A stretch of DNA of 47,971 nucleotides from DSSM01 sp964484125 (GCA_964484125.1 CAZAEK010000015.1:1-47971); one strand, 5' to 3'. Counted from the stretch's first letter, positions 25,320 to 35,461 are shown. Notes: generated by a model not told the origin, from the letters alone. Program-made: numbers and translations.

Positions 25320-27395
25320 TTAAGGCAAATTAAATTTCTTTCTTATAAACCATTCAAGTGAAATCAGAAATACAATAAACAAAAGGAAATATATATTATC
25401 TCTGAAATTAAATATATCTTCATATTTAATTTTTTTTAATTCCTTTTCTCTGTTCTGCTCAAAAAATTCTGAAATTTCAGTTGAAGATAAGCCGGTTAAA
25501 TTTTTTCCACCACTCATTGCAGAAATTTCATTTAATAACTTATATTCAGGGAATAAATTTCTGAACTCAAAATTATCCTCACCTACTGTAAACCTTCCAT
25601 TGTCTCTCAATATCTCATTACCTTTTGCTTCGTAATCAGCTTCGTACCTGTAATCCCCTTCCTTAATTATTCCTGATATTCCTGAATATCTGCCTGGTAT
25701 AACCTCATTAAGCTCAGTTGAAAAATTGTCAGCGTTTCCAAGACTTCTAACTTTCACTTTTCCACCTGTATTCAGATAATCCTCCCGTACTTCCGCAAAG
25801 AATTTTACAGGTTCGGATTTATTATATACATCTTTTGAAGTTTCGGCAGTCAAAGGTCTGTTTTTCTCTGGCTCTGAAAGTAAATTAATTGTCTCTGTTA
25901 TAATACCTGAAATAGCTTTACTGTAATCGTAATTTCCTTTATTTAATTTCCATTTGAGAAGTCCGTAAGCAGTAAATCCTGATGATTTGATATTTGAATT
26001 TCTTATTCCATAAACCGGAATTCCTCCTGCAGATACTAAAAGTATTTCACTATCGGGTTTAAATCTGAGCGAACCAGTTTCAACATTCAGCGGCGGAAAA
26101 TTTTCTATTCCTTTAAGGAAAGCGAATCTTTCATCAGGATTTGAAATAAACCTTATTACTGACTGAGAATAATTTACAGGAATGTTATCAATTCTGAACG
26201 GCAGAAAATCTTCAAAATTTCTGAGCTTTCCAAAATCTGTTGTAACGGAATTAAAAAATATCAGAGGAGCATTTTTTTCCAATTTTGTTTTAATCAGTGA
26301 GATTTCTTTTTCTGACGTAAATTTCCCCGGATATCCGAAGAATATCAAACAATTGAATTTTGAAATACCGGATAAATCCCCTTCATAATATAACTCAGTA
26401 GATTTCTGAGTTAGAAATGTTACATTGATATTTTTTAATTTCTTAATTTCTTCTGTGAAAAAAGCATAATCTGCATCAGGACCTCCGCTTAATACAAGAA
26501 TATCGGGTGTAATATCTAATCTTTTTATGTAAAATATTTCTTTATTATTTTTATCGGAAATCTCTCCATTTGCAAATGGTATTTCAACAGTATATTTAAA
26601 TACCCCTTCATTTGAATTAGGCAGAAAAAATGAAATACTGTAATTAGTTAAATCAGCGGATACTATAACTTCTTTTGTATCAATAAGCGTATTTTCCTCG
26701 TAAAGTTTTACGTCAAATTTTCCGGGTATTCCTTTTGAAAAAATATTGACTGTTATTTCGGGAAAAGATTTTGTATAAGATATCTTATTATAATTTATTC
26801 CTGATATTGACCTGTCTTTAAAATCTGAAGTATCTCCTGCTATTATAAAATTTATTTTCGAATTTAAAATTTCTGCAGAAAGAATTGCGTTTTCACCTGA
26901 ATTATAAATACCATCTGAAATAACTGTAACTGATGCAATATCTTCCGGCAGGTAAATTTTGCTCAGAGAATTCAGAGTTTTACTTAAATCTGATTTCGTA
27001 TATCCGGCATCCCTGTCGAAAACCTTCGCAATATCCCCATTGAATTCCTCAAGCAAATCTTCGGCGAACAGGAAATATTTACTATCGGAAATTTTATTAA
27101 AAACCGAAGGAAGAATTATATTTTTAAGAACAGAATCGCGCTGAGAAATCTGCATTGACTGGGATACATCAATCAGAAAAATATTTACAGGTTTAATTTC
27201 AGACTCACTGATAAATCTGACAACGGGATTTAGAAAAAGAAAAAGTAATAACGTAATAAACAAAAACCGAAGCCCCGAAAGCAGATACTTCAGGGGCTTT
27301 GAGATTATAACCTTGCGGTAATACAGATATGTTATTCCGGCTGAAAAAGGAATTATAAGTAATAATAAAAATAAACTATAATCCGTTATCAGCAA
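25320..27395 (-). CDS. BatA-like membrane protein with VWA domain
   Basis: A 691-residue envelope protein. Two N-terminal hydrophobic segments (about 5-25 and 40-58) are followed by a VWA-like domain whose MIDAS signature is DVSQS (Asp76, Ser78, Ser80). A long periplasmic beta-rich region comes next, and one membrane segment lies near the C-terminus (about 668-685), ending in a basic tail. The layout resembles Bacteroidota Bat and other VWA proteins of unknown role. The start is TTG at 27395, since an in-frame TAA lies directly upstream. It begins 4 bp after the stop of the SurA-like gene, so it is probably coupled to three foldases. No MoxR ATPase or other Bat genes are nearby. Confidence 0.75.
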   Translation of the reverse strand: MLITDYSLFLLLLIIPFSAGITYLYYRKVIISKPLKYLLSGLRFLFITLLLFLFLNPVVRFISESEIKPVNIFLIDVSQSMQISQRDSVLKNIILPSVFNKISDSKYFLFAEDLLEEFNGDIAKVFDRDAGYTKSDLSKTLNSLSKIYLPEDIASVTVISDGIYNSGENAILSAEILNSKINFIIAGDTSDFKDRSISGINYNKISYTKSFPEITVNIFSKGIPGKFDVKLYEENTLIDTKEVIVSADLTNYSISFFLPNSNEGVFKYTVEIPFANGEISDKNNKEIFYIKRLDITPDILVLSGGPDADYAFFTEEIKKLKNINVTFLTQKSTELYYEGDLSGISKFNCLIFFGYPGKFTSEKEISLIKTKLEKNAPLIFFNSVTTDFGKLRNFEDFLPFRIDNIPVNYSQSVIRFISNPDERFAFLKGIENFPPLNVETGSLRFKPDSEILLVSAGGIPVYGIRNSNIKSSGFTAYGLLKWKLNKGNYDYSKAISGIITETINLLSEPEKNRPLTAETSKDVYNKSEPVKFFAEVREDYLNTGGKVKVRSLGNADNFSTELNEVIPGRYSGISGIIKEGDYRYEADYEAKGNEILRDNGRFTVGEDNFEFRNLFPEYKLLNEISAMSGGKNLTGLSSTEISEFFEQNREKELKKIKYEDIFNFRDNIYFLLFIVFLISLEWFIRKKFNLP

Positions 27396-27399
27396 TTAT

Positions 27400-28689
27400 T
27401 CAAAGTTTTATTTCAACAAAAATATTTTCTTTTATTTCTTCAATCCATTTTTCAACTTCTCTTGTTTCCTTAAAATATTCTGCAAACCTTTTCACCTTTT
27501 CATAATCCGTTTCAAGTGTCAGCTTATGCTCGGGATTTATGCTTTTTAACTTTATTAATTCATAAGAGTAATTTCTATCATCACCGATTTTGATTGGTCC
27601 TGTAATCTCATCGGGTTTCATATCTTTTAAAGCAACATATAAATTACTGTCAAGTCTTTCAACTGTTACAAAGCCAAGATATCCGTCTTTTGAAGCTGTT
27701 TCCGGGTCCTGTGAATATTTCTTTGCCGCTTCCTCAAATGTAATTTTGTTTTCTTCTATATCTCTTCTTAATTCTTTAAGAAATGATATTGTCTGCAAAT
27801 CATTTGACTCAAGCTTTGGGAATCCTATTAAAATATGGCTTACATTTATCTGGTCATTATTTTTCTCGTTTAACTTTATTATATGATATCCGAATTCTGT
27901 CTCAACCGGAGTTGATATCTCTCCCGGTTTCAGTGAAAAAGCCATATCTTCAAAAGCCGTAACAAACATTCCACGCCTTGCATTACCAAGATTTCCTCCA
28001 TCTTTTGCAGATTGAAAGTCAATAGAGTGTCGTTTTGCCATTTCTGAAAAATCTGCTCCTTTTAATATGCTGTCTAGTATAAGTTGTGCTTTTTCCCTTG
28101 CGAGATTTTTTTCATCATCTGTTACTTTCCTTATCACAGAAATATTATATAGTTCATATTCTTCTCTTGCCTTTGGAAGTGAATCCTTATATTGATTGTA
28201 AAACTCCCTGACTTCCTTATCCGATACTTTAATTCCGCCAGGAAATTTTTTTCTTTTCAGCTTGTCTGCCTTCATCTTTTTCTGAAGGTCTTCCTTTAAA
28301 ACCAACCTGATTTTACCTACAGACATTCCGTAAACCTGTTCTATCCGCTCTTCTGTTCCGAATTGTTCAAGTAATGATTTAAGTCTGTAATCAAGCTCCT
28401 TTGAAATTTCTTCAGGTTTTATTTCTATACTGTCCTGATCTGCCTTTGCAACTAATATTTTTTCGTTTAACATCTGCTGGAATACCTGCTGTATCAGGGC
28501 TGGATTTACCTGAGTTATCTGATTCTGTCTCATATAAAGCTGTATCTGATATTGCAGGTCAGATTCAAGCATTACGTCATTGCCAACAATTGCAATTATC
28601 CTGTCCCCTTCCTTCTGGGAATATGAAATCCCGGAAAAGAGTAATATAATCAGGATAACTGAAAATAAATTTATTCTTAATTTATACAT
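27400..28689 (-). CDS. SurA-like periplasmic peptidyl-prolyl isomerase
   Basis: A 429-residue periplasmic chaperone with the layout and length of SurA. The signal peptide ends near ISYSQ (about residue 24), the SurA N-terminal helical domain covers about 28-172, and two parvulin domains lie at about 178-273 (ending FGYHIIKL) and 282-382. E. coli SurA (428 residues) escorts outer-membrane proteins to the Bam complex. The start ATG shares one base with the stop of the preceding foldase gene (TAATG). The third of three consecutive foldase genes, it is the one closest to canonical surA. I withhold the symbol because the paralogues make orthology uncertain. Confidence 0.9.
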   Translation of the reverse strand: MYKLRINLFSVILIILLFSGISYSQKEGDRIIAIVGNDVMLESDLQYQIQLYMRQNQITQVNPALIQQVFQQMLNEKILVAKADQDSIEIKPEEISKELDYRLKSLLEQFGTEERIEQVYGMSVGKIRLVLKEDLQKKMKADKLKRKKFPGGIKVSDKEVREFYNQYKDSLPKAREEYELYNISVIRKVTDDEKNLAREKAQLILDSILKGADFSEMAKRHSIDFQSAKDGGNLGNARRGMFVTAFEDMAFSLKPGEISTPVETEFGYHIIKLNEKNNDQINVSHILIGFPKLESNDLQTISFLKELRRDIEENKITFEEAAKKYSQDPETASKDGYLGFVTVERLDSNLYVALKDMKPDEITGPIKIGDDRNYSYELIKLKSINPEHKLTLETDYEKVKRFAEYFKETREVEKWIEEIKENIFVEIKL

Positions 28690-30461
28690 TATTCCGATTC
28701 CTCCTCGTCAGTATCGGTTTTAAAATTTGCGAAAGCTTTTTCTAATTCGTTTTCGAATAATTCTACGGGATATTTTTTCATTAGTTCCGTTATATATTCG
28801 TTTTCAACCTCTTTAAATTTAACTGGCTGTAAAACATTTATTATTTCACTTCTTACCTCATCTATTGTTTTTGTTCTTGTGCCCTGCTCACTCTTTGTAA
28901 TATACTGGTCTTGATTATTTTCATAATAGAATTTAACCTCATCATCAGTTATATTGACTTTTGAATTAAGTTCTTCCATATCAATCTTAAAAATCAGCAA
29001 TCCATTTTCATATTCTCTGAATGATTTCCGGTACTCCGGATCATTTTCTATTCCGGAATCTTCTGCAAATTTGCTCAGAACCGGCAGTGTTGCAGTTTCG
29101 TCAATTATCCTTCTGATATTGGCTTCAAACGGATAAAGAACAGAATATTCGTTGGCAATTTTAAGCAGATTCCTGAAATTCTCAAGCGTTACTTTACCTC
29201 CGTCATATTCTGCCAATGTCATATCAAAATCACCGGCAGTAAATACAGAATCAAAATTTGTTTTATTGAAAACAATATTAGTATCAAATTTAGATACTAA
29301 AAAATCAACAGCTTTTTCATCAATAGAAAAATTATATTTTTGTTTTGCATTTTTAACAAACGAATTATATTCATTCTTAAATAATGCCCCTCTTTTATAC
29401 TCATTCTTTAATTCTTCTTTTTCCTTTTCAAAAGGAGGAAGCGGCTTAATATCAGTAACCTTTATAATATGAAAACCAAAAGGTGTTCTTACAATATCGC
29501 TTATCTCGCCCGGTTTTAATGAAAATGCAACACTGTCAAATTGCTGAACCATTCTTCGTCTCTCGAAAAATCCAAGGTCGCCGCCTTTCTGAGAAGAACC
29601 CGGATCTTCAGAATTCTCAACTGCAAGTTTATAAAAATCACCTCCGTTTTTCAACTGATTCAATATATTCATTGCTTTATTGTATGCAATGTTAGAATCA
29701 TTGATTTTTCCGAGTGAATCCCTTTTATCAAGAAATAATATGTGAGAAGCCCTGATTGAATGTACACGTGGCTTTTTATCAGTAAGCTTTATAATATGAA
29801 GCCCGAACATTGTCCTCACCGGCTCTTTGCTGTACTCTCCCGGATTCAGTGAATATACTACATCTTCAAATTCAGGGACTGTCATACCGCCTGTGAAGTA
29901 ATATAAATCACCACCGTTTTTATAAGCAGAGGGATCGTCTGAAAGCTCTCTTGCAAGTGCGGAAAAATCCTCACCTGACTGTAGTCTTGCCAGTACAATA
30001 TTTGCCTTCTCATATGCCCGTATTGAATCCTCAGCCGAGAAAGGCGAAACAAGATTTATCAGAATATGCGAAGCCCTTACTTCAATTTTTTTCCTCTCGT
30101 ATAATTTTTCAACAAAAGGGTCAGTTATTTTCCTGTCAACTAAAAATGCTATTAAATAATTTTTTCTGAATTCATCTATTTCTTTTTTTGTATCCGGATC
30201 GTTCATCAATCCCCTGTCTCTTGCATCCTTTACTTTCAGTTGATATTTCACCAGCAGATTAAGATAATCTTTTTTTTCTTTCATTGTAAGTTTTTCAATA
30301 GAACTTAAATCTGCTACTGACTTCAGATATTGAATCTCATAGTCTTTAAGAGTGATTGGCTCACCAGCTATTTTTGCAACTATTTCATCCTGAGCATAAA
30401 TATTAAAATTTAAAACAGTTAATATTGCTGCAAAAATTATTATAACAATAGTTTTTTTCAT
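28689..30461 (-). CDS. Periplasmic foldase with two parvulin domains (PrsA/SurA-like)
   Basis: A 590-residue exported protein. The signal peptide ends near NIYAQ (residue 24), an N-terminal chaperone region covers about 25-125, and two adjacent parvulin domains lie at about 127-226 (VRASHILINL to FGLHIIKL) and 237-340 (IRASHILFLD to FGFHIIKV). A 240-residue helical C-terminal region follows, ending in an acidic tail (DTDEEESE). It is a close relative of the lipoprotein at 30473-32230, starts 11 bp after it, and shares the same domain order. It probably assists folding of exported proteins. A specific client is unknown. Confidence 0.87.
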   Translation of the reverse strand: MKKTIVIIIFAAILTVLNFNIYAQDEIVAKIAGEPITLKDYEIQYLKSVADLSSIEKLTMKEKKDYLNLLVKYQLKVKDARDRGLMNDPDTKKEIDEFRKNYLIAFLVDRKITDPFVEKLYERKKIEVRASHILINLVSPFSAEDSIRAYEKANIVLARLQSGEDFSALARELSDDPSAYKNGGDLYYFTGGMTVPEFEDVVYSLNPGEYSKEPVRTMFGLHIIKLTDKKPRVHSIRASHILFLDKRDSLGKINDSNIAYNKAMNILNQLKNGGDFYKLAVENSEDPGSSQKGGDLGFFERRRMVQQFDSVAFSLKPGEISDIVRTPFGFHIIKVTDIKPLPPFEKEKEELKNEYKRGALFKNEYNSFVKNAKQKYNFSIDEKAVDFLVSKFDTNIVFNKTNFDSVFTAGDFDMTLAEYDGGKVTLENFRNLLKIANEYSVLYPFEANIRRIIDETATLPVLSKFAEDSGIENDPEYRKSFREYENGLLIFKIDMEELNSKVNITDDEVKFYYENNQDQYITKSEQGTRTKTIDEVRSEIINVLQPVKFKEVENEYITELMKKYPVELFENELEKAFANFKTDTDEEESE

Positions 30462-30472
30462 TTTTAAATTTA

Positions 30473-32230
30473 TTATTCTTTAAATGCCTTTTCAAGTACA
30501 GAATCATATATCTTTATCTGATATTTCTGTTTCAGGTTTTCAATATATATCTTATCCAATTCTGCAAATTTCTTTTGCTGTAATTCATTCGATATTTCAC
30601 CTTTCACATCGTCATAGTTCTTTATTTTCTTTTCATTTGAATTAGGATCAGTATATGAATATTTTGAGCTGTTTTCCTGATAGTATTTCCGCATGTCGTC
30701 TTCTGTTATTTTTATTTTACTCTGAATCTCTTCCTGTTCAACTTTAAATTTAAGCAATCCGTTTTCATATTCTGTTAATTGCTCAACATACTCATCTGAT
30801 TTGTCAATTTTTTCCTTAAATGCCACATAGTTCAGTAAAACAGGATTAGAACTTTCATCTATTACATTCATAACCGCTTTATACAGAGCCGCATTTCCGG
30901 AGAACATCGGGTTTGATTTTAAAAATGCAATTACATCTCCTATCTTAATACTACCGCCTGAAAAAGAAGCTATTACGTTTTCCCTGTCCTGAGGCGTGAA
31001 AAGAGTATCAAAATTAATTGTTCCGAAAGTCTGAGTAGAATCAAGCTTTGATTTGAAAAGTTCAAAGCCCGCAGAATTTATTTCGAATTTATAATCCTTC
31101 CTTACATCGGCTATGTATTTTGCATAATCTTTTTTATATGCTTCGCTTCTCTTGAATTCAGCTTTTAGTACTTCATACATTTTTTCAAATTCAGGTAATT
31201 CCCTTACTTCTGTTACCTTAATTATGTGCCATCCAAACGGAGTTCTGACTAATCCTGATGTTTCACCGGGTTTCAGGGAAAATGCAACACTATCAAAAGT
31301 CTGCTCCATCCTCCTCCTCTGGAAGAAACCGAGGTCTCCGCCTTTTGCCGCTGAACCGGGATCCTGTGAGTTTTCTATAGCAAGTTTATTAAAATCTCCG
31401 TTGTTTCTTAGTTGGTTTAAAATATCTTCTGCCTTCTTTAATGTTGCCATCGAGTCAACTATTGCTCCGGCACTGTCTCTTGTATCCTGTATTAATATAT
31501 GCGATGCCCTGATTGCATCAAGACGTTTCTTTTTATCTGTTAATTTGATAATATGCAAACCAAACATCGTTCTTACCGGTTTCTTTGTTATCTGCCCTAC
31601 ACTTAATTCGTAAACTGCATCTTCAAACTCAGGTACAGTATTGCCGCCGGTAAAATAGTAAAGGTCTCCGTTATTTTTTACAACTGAACCATCGTCAGAC
31701 ATTTCTCTTGCAACTACTGCAAAATCCTCTCCCGATTCAAGTCTTTTAATAACCTGGTCTGCCTTCTGGTATGCCTTTATGGAATCTGCTTCTGTTGCTC
31801 CAACAGGCAATGTTATTAAAATATGTGATGCCCTTACTTCATATTTCTTTCTGTCATATAACTTTTTAATAGCAGGTAATACTACTTTTTTATCAACAAG
31901 AAAAATATGAATGTTTTTCTGAAAATCTTTTATATCCTGCTGAATGTCTGGTAAATTCAGCATTCCCCTCTCCCTTGCATCTTTTGCCTTTAAGCGAAAG
32001 GCAATCAATACATTTAGAAAATCTTTTTTCTCTTCAATAGTCTTGTATTTAAGCGAATCCGGATACTGTGTATTTTTAGCAAATGCATTCTCAAATTCAT
32101 AAAGGTATATTTTTTCGTCACCTATTTCAGCAACTACCGACTTATTTTTCTTATTGCAGGAGTATAATAAAGGTATTAGGACAAATGCAATAATGACAAT
32201 AAAAATCCATGAATATTTTTTATTAAACAT
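30473..32230 (-). CDS. Lipoprotein foldase with two parvulin domains (PrsA-like)
   Basis: A 585-residue lipoprotein. The signal ends in LLYSC with Cys25 as the lipidation site, so it is anchored in a membrane like PrsA. Two parvulin domains at about 132-232 (VRASHILITL to FGLHIIKL) and 244-346 (IRASHILIQD to FGWHIIKV) are followed by a long helical region. Sequence and layout mirror the next gene, which instead has a cleavable signal, so the two look like a duplicated pair that diverged in localisation. It is first of the foldase run, 75 bp after glgA. The start is ATG. Confidence 0.87.
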   Translation of the reverse strand: MFNKKYSWIFIVIIAFVLIPLLYSCNKKNKSVVAEIGDEKIYLYEFENAFAKNTQYPDSLKYKTIEEKKDFLNVLIAFRLKAKDARERGMLNLPDIQQDIKDFQKNIHIFLVDKKVVLPAIKKLYDRKKYEVRASHILITLPVGATEADSIKAYQKADQVIKRLESGEDFAVVAREMSDDGSVVKNNGDLYYFTGGNTVPEFEDAVYELSVGQITKKPVRTMFGLHIIKLTDKKKRLDAIRASHILIQDTRDSAGAIVDSMATLKKAEDILNQLRNNGDFNKLAIENSQDPGSAAKGGDLGFFQRRRMEQTFDSVAFSLKPGETSGLVRTPFGWHIIKVTEVRELPEFEKMYEVLKAEFKRSEAYKKDYAKYIADVRKDYKFEINSAGFELFKSKLDSTQTFGTINFDTLFTPQDRENVIASFSGGSIKIGDVIAFLKSNPMFSGNAALYKAVMNVIDESSNPVLLNYVAFKEKIDKSDEYVEQLTEYENGLLKFKVEQEEIQSKIKITEDDMRKYYQENSSKYSYTDPNSNEKKIKNYDDVKGEISNELQQKKFAELDKIYIENLKQKYQIKIYDSVLEKAFKE

Positions 32231-32305
32231 AGTATTTTTAATAATTTAATTAATACGCAAATTTATAAAACATTAATTTTAATAATTCAGGGATTTAATA
32301 ACAAG

Positions 32306-33745
32306 TCAATGAAGCCGTATTTTATTGAAGAGTTCATTATACTTTTTAGCTGAGTTCTCCCAGGAGAAATCAGAGTTCATACTGCGGATTTGCATTTTCT
32401 TCCATTTTTTCTTATCGCTGAAATCATCTAAAGCCCTGCAAATTTTGTTATAAAATTCACCTGAGTCGAAATTATCAAACACATAACCGTTACCAGAATC
32501 AGGATTTTCATCAATATCTTTAACTGTATCTGCAAGTCCTCCGGTTTTCCTTACAACAGGTATAGTTCCATAAATTAATGAATACATCTGGTTTAATCCG
32601 CATGGTTCGTATCTTGAAGGCATAAGAAAAATATCAGAACCTGCTGTAATAAGATGAGCGAGCTCGTTATTATATCCGTTTGAAAGAAATAGTTTATCTG
32701 GATACCTCAAAACAGCATTCTTAAAAAATTCAACATATTTCATTTCTCCATCTCCGAGTACAATCATTCTCATATCTTTTTGCAACAATGAGTCAATAAT
32801 ACTTTCAAAAAGCTCAAATCCTTTCTGATAAGCAAATCTTGATACTATCCCTGCAACCGGCGAATCAGTCTCCTGCATTCCTGCATAACCAAGCAAAGCT
32901 TTTTTATTTACTTTTTTAAGAGAAATTGAATTTACTCCGTAATTCTGTGGTATTAAATCATCTCTCATTGGATTCCAGTGTAATGTATCAATTCCGTTTA
33001 ATATACCTGAAATACTTTCTGAACGCATCTGCAGAAATTTCTCAAGCCCTTCACCAAATTGCGGAGTTTTAATTTCTTCTGCATAAGATTCACTGACTGT
33101 TGAAATGTAATCCGCAGTAAGTATTCCTGTTTTCAGAAAATTAAAAAAACCGTTGTGTTCATACAATCCGCCAGGTAGAATTTTATTCTCCGGCAATCCT
33201 GCTTCCCTTACGGTTTTTGTTCCGAATATTCCCTGATATGCAAGGTTATGAATTGTTAACAGAGTCCTGGTTTCAGCAAAGAGTTTATCCCAGGAAAATG
33301 ATGTTTTCAGAAGTTCGGGTATCAATGCACTTTGCCAATCATTACAATGAATAATATCAGGCGCCCACTGCATACGCTGAAGAACATTCAGAACCGCATA
33401 TTGAAAAAATATAAATCTCATGTATTCATCAGAATCATTGGTATATACCGATTTTCTGTTATAAAAATCCTTATTGTCAATAAAGAAGTGAGCAACTTCC
33501 TTGCTTTCAGCATAATGAAGTGAGTAGAAATATTCCCTGCCTCCGATATTAACTGATACGTTTTTAAATTCAGTAATTTCTCGCAGATTATGTTTTTCAT
33601 AATCAATTAAATCGTAAAGCGGCAGAAATACTTTTACTTCATTCTGATATTTTTGTATCTCCGAAGGCAAAGAACCGCTTACATCGGCAAGTCCGCCTGT
33701 TTTAATAAACGGAACACATTCGCTGGATAAATAGCAGATTTTCAT
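32306..33745 (-). CDS. glgA: Glycogen (starch) synthase, GT5
   Basis: Transfers glucose from ADP-glucose to growing glycogen chains. The 479-residue length is typical. The N-terminal KTGGLADVSGSLP (Lys15-Leu19) is the ADP-glucose binding motif of GT5. IIHCNDWQSALIP and LLTIHNLAYQGIFG are conserved, and the C-terminal PSRYEPCGLNQMYSLIYGT followed by VVRKTGGLADTV is the nucleotide-sugar site with the catalytic Glu. It starts 11 bp after the beta-CASP gene and precedes the foldase operon by 75 bp. No other glycogen genes are in the window. Confidence 0.95.
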   Translation of the reverse strand: MKICYLSSECVPFIKTGGLADVSGSLPSEIQKYQNEVKVFLPLYDLIDYEKHNLREITEFKNVSVNIGGREYFYSLHYAESKEVAHFFIDNKDFYNRKSVYTNDSDEYMRFIFFQYAVLNVLQRMQWAPDIIHCNDWQSALIPELLKTSFSWDKLFAETRTLLTIHNLAYQGIFGTKTVREAGLPENKILPGGLYEHNGFFNFLKTGILTADYISTVSESYAEEIKTPQFGEGLEKFLQMRSESISGILNGIDTLHWNPMRDDLIPQNYGVNSISLKKVNKKALLGYAGMQETDSPVAGIVSRFAYQKGFELFESIIDSLLQKDMRMIVLGDGEMKYVEFFKNAVLRYPDKLFLSNGYNNELAHLITAGSDIFLMPSRYEPCGLNQMYSLIYGTIPVVRKTGGLADTVKDIDENPDSGNGYVFDNFDSGEFYNKICRALDDFSDKKKWKKMQIRSMNSDFSWENSAKKYNELFNKIRLH

Positions 33746-33756
33746 AGTTATATTTT

Positions 33757-35172
33757 TTATAATTCGAATACATCTCCGCGTTTGGGAATGTAAACATTTT
33801 TAAATCCGTTTTCTTCAAGTGTTTTTTTAAACTGAACCTGCTGTTCAGGTTCGCCGTGAACAAGGAACATCTTCTTTACTCTTTTTTTATCCATCTGAGA
33901 TAGATACTCAAGCATTTCGTCTCTGTCTGCGTGACCTGAAAATGCGTTAATTATTCTTACCTTCGCCCTGACAATATGCTCTTCTCCGAATATTTTTACT
34001 TTTGTACCGGGGATATCTTTTGCTTCTACTATTCTTCTTCCGAGTGTATGTTCAGCCATAAATCCAACAACCAAAATTATATTATTGGGATTCTCAATAT
34101 TATTTCTTAAATGATGTAATATTCTGCCTGCCTCACACATCCCTGAAGCGGATATTATCATACAAGGTCCTCTCATATCATTAAGTTTCATTGAATCCTG
34201 AACATCTTTAATATATTTAACGTTCTCCATCCCAAAAACATCAACCCCTGCTGATATCAGATTTGAAGTTTCTGTGTCGAAGCACTCAGAATGAAGTTTG
34301 AAAATTTCAGTTGCATTCACAGTTAAAGGACTATCAACATAAATAGGAATTTGCGGAATAACTCCTCTTGATACAAGCTTTGTTATTTCGTAAACTATTT
34401 CCTGCGTACGACCTATGCTGAATGAAGGAACAATTATTTTAGAGTTATTCCTATCAGCTTCAAGTATTACTTCAGTTAATTTTTCTTCTATTTTATCTGC
34501 TCTTTCGTGAAGTCTTGCCCCGTATGTTGATTCAAAAATAAGGTAATCCACATCTCCCATAAATTCAGGGTCTTTTAATATAGGTAAATTTTTTCTACCG
34601 AGGTCACCGGAAAATCCGATTTTGAAATTTTTATTACCTTCCCTGATTTCCAGTACTACCTGTGACGAACCAAGTACATGCCCGGCATCAAAAAAAGTAA
34701 CTGTAACATTACTTCCGGTTTTATCAGGTGAAAACGGAATTCTGTAAGGTATTGATTTAAACTGAGCTATAATTTTTCTTGCATCTTCTATTCTGTATAA
34801 AGGATTAAAAGGTGGTTCACCTTTTTTAGCTCTTTTTTTATTTACAAATTCCACATCCTTTTCCTGGATATATGCACTGTCCTGAAGCATAATTGAACAA
34901 AGGTCGCGTGTTGCCGGCGTACAATATACACTCCCCTCATAACCCTTAAGAGATAAAGTAGGAAGATTTCCGGAATGATCTATATGAGAATGTGAAAGTA
35001 TTACACAATCAATTTCCTTTGGTTCAAAAAGAAATCTTCTGTTCATCTGAAATGATTCTTCTCTTTTCCCCTGGAACATTCCGCAATCAATAAGGATTTT
35101 TTTACCGTTAACTTCTAAAAGATGTTGTGAACCGGTTACTGTTTGTGCTGCTCCGCAGAATTTTATCTTCAT
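33757..35172 (-). CDS. Metallo-beta-lactamase / beta-CASP RNA-processing exonuclease
   Basis: A 471-residue zinc-dependent nuclease of the CPSF-like (RNA metallo-beta-lactamase) group. Motif 2 is HSHIDHSG with His61, His63, Asp65 and His66. GDLGRK marks motif 4, and the beta-CASP part has SFSIGRTQE and SASGMCEAGRILHHLRN. The RMMBL domain near the end contains FSGHADRDE. Family members process RNA 3' or 5' ends. Unlike RNase J it lacks an extra C-terminal domain. The gene begins the minus-strand run, diverging from rimP across 301 bp, and the glycogen synthase follows after 11 bp. Confidence 0.92.
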   Translation of the reverse strand: MKIKFCGAAQTVTGSQHLLEVNGKKILIDCGMFQGKREESFQMNRRFLFEPKEIDCVILSHSHIDHSGNLPTLSLKGYEGSVYCTPATRDLCSIMLQDSAYIQEKDVEFVNKKRAKKGEPPFNPLYRIEDARKIIAQFKSIPYRIPFSPDKTGSNVTVTFFDAGHVLGSSQVVLEIREGNKNFKIGFSGDLGRKNLPILKDPEFMGDVDYLIFESTYGARLHERADKIEEKLTEVILEADRNNSKIIVPSFSIGRTQEIVYEITKLVSRGVIPQIPIYVDSPLTVNATEIFKLHSECFDTETSNLISAGVDVFGMENVKYIKDVQDSMKLNDMRGPCMIISASGMCEAGRILHHLRNNIENPNNIILVVGFMAEHTLGRRIVEAKDIPGTKVKIFGEEHIVRAKVRIINAFSGHADRDEMLEYLSQMDKKRVKKMFLVHGEPEQQVQFKKTLEENGFKNVYIPKRGDVFEL

Positions 35173-35432
35173 AAAAACGAAACTCAGTTAATTATAAATT
35201 CAAAGTTCTAAAATTAATTTAGTTTATTTTAATAAACAAACCAGTTATTTACATTCATATCAGAAACGAAATTACCCGTATTTGCATAAAAAAGATTCTG
35301 ATAATCCCAGAAAAATTATGCAAAAAACTCTGCTAAATCATTAATAAATTAAAACAATAGTTACTAATATTGTGTATTGATTTTTAATATAAAATAACTC
35401 ATATTTATATGATTTTGATGAACAGCACACTG
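35173..35432. other. Divergent intergenic region before rimP (part of a 301-bp gap)
   Basis: No tRNA or protein gene is apparent. The stretch is very AT-rich and must contain the promoters for the minus-strand nuclease gene and the plus-strand rimP operon. The only small frame of interest is a 12-codon one starting at ATG 35409 (MILMNSTLSGSD) that ends at TAG 35445-35447 within the hairpin loop described next. I cannot assign -35/-10 or -33/-7 elements reliably. Confidence 0.4.
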
Positions 35433-35461
35433 AGTGGGTCAGATTAGCCCACTTTTTTTTT
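35433..35461 (+). terminator. Terminator-like hairpin in the rimP leader (candidate attenuator)
   Basis: AGTGGG(T) at 35433-35439 pairs with (G)CCCACT at 35447-35453, leaving a 7-base loop and followed by nine T (35453-35461). This is a good intrinsic terminator on the plus strand, yet no plus-strand gene lies upstream within the 260 bp before it, and rimP starts only 12 bases after the T run. It either ends a small RNA or attenuates the rimP-nusA operon. The same hairpin read on the minus strand has no T run. Confidence 0.6.

Noticed and set aside
25320..27395. Complete Bat (aerotolerance) operon
   Set aside because: Only one VWA protein is present. The MoxR ATPase, DUF58 protein and BatB-E genes that define the operon are absent from the neighbourhood.
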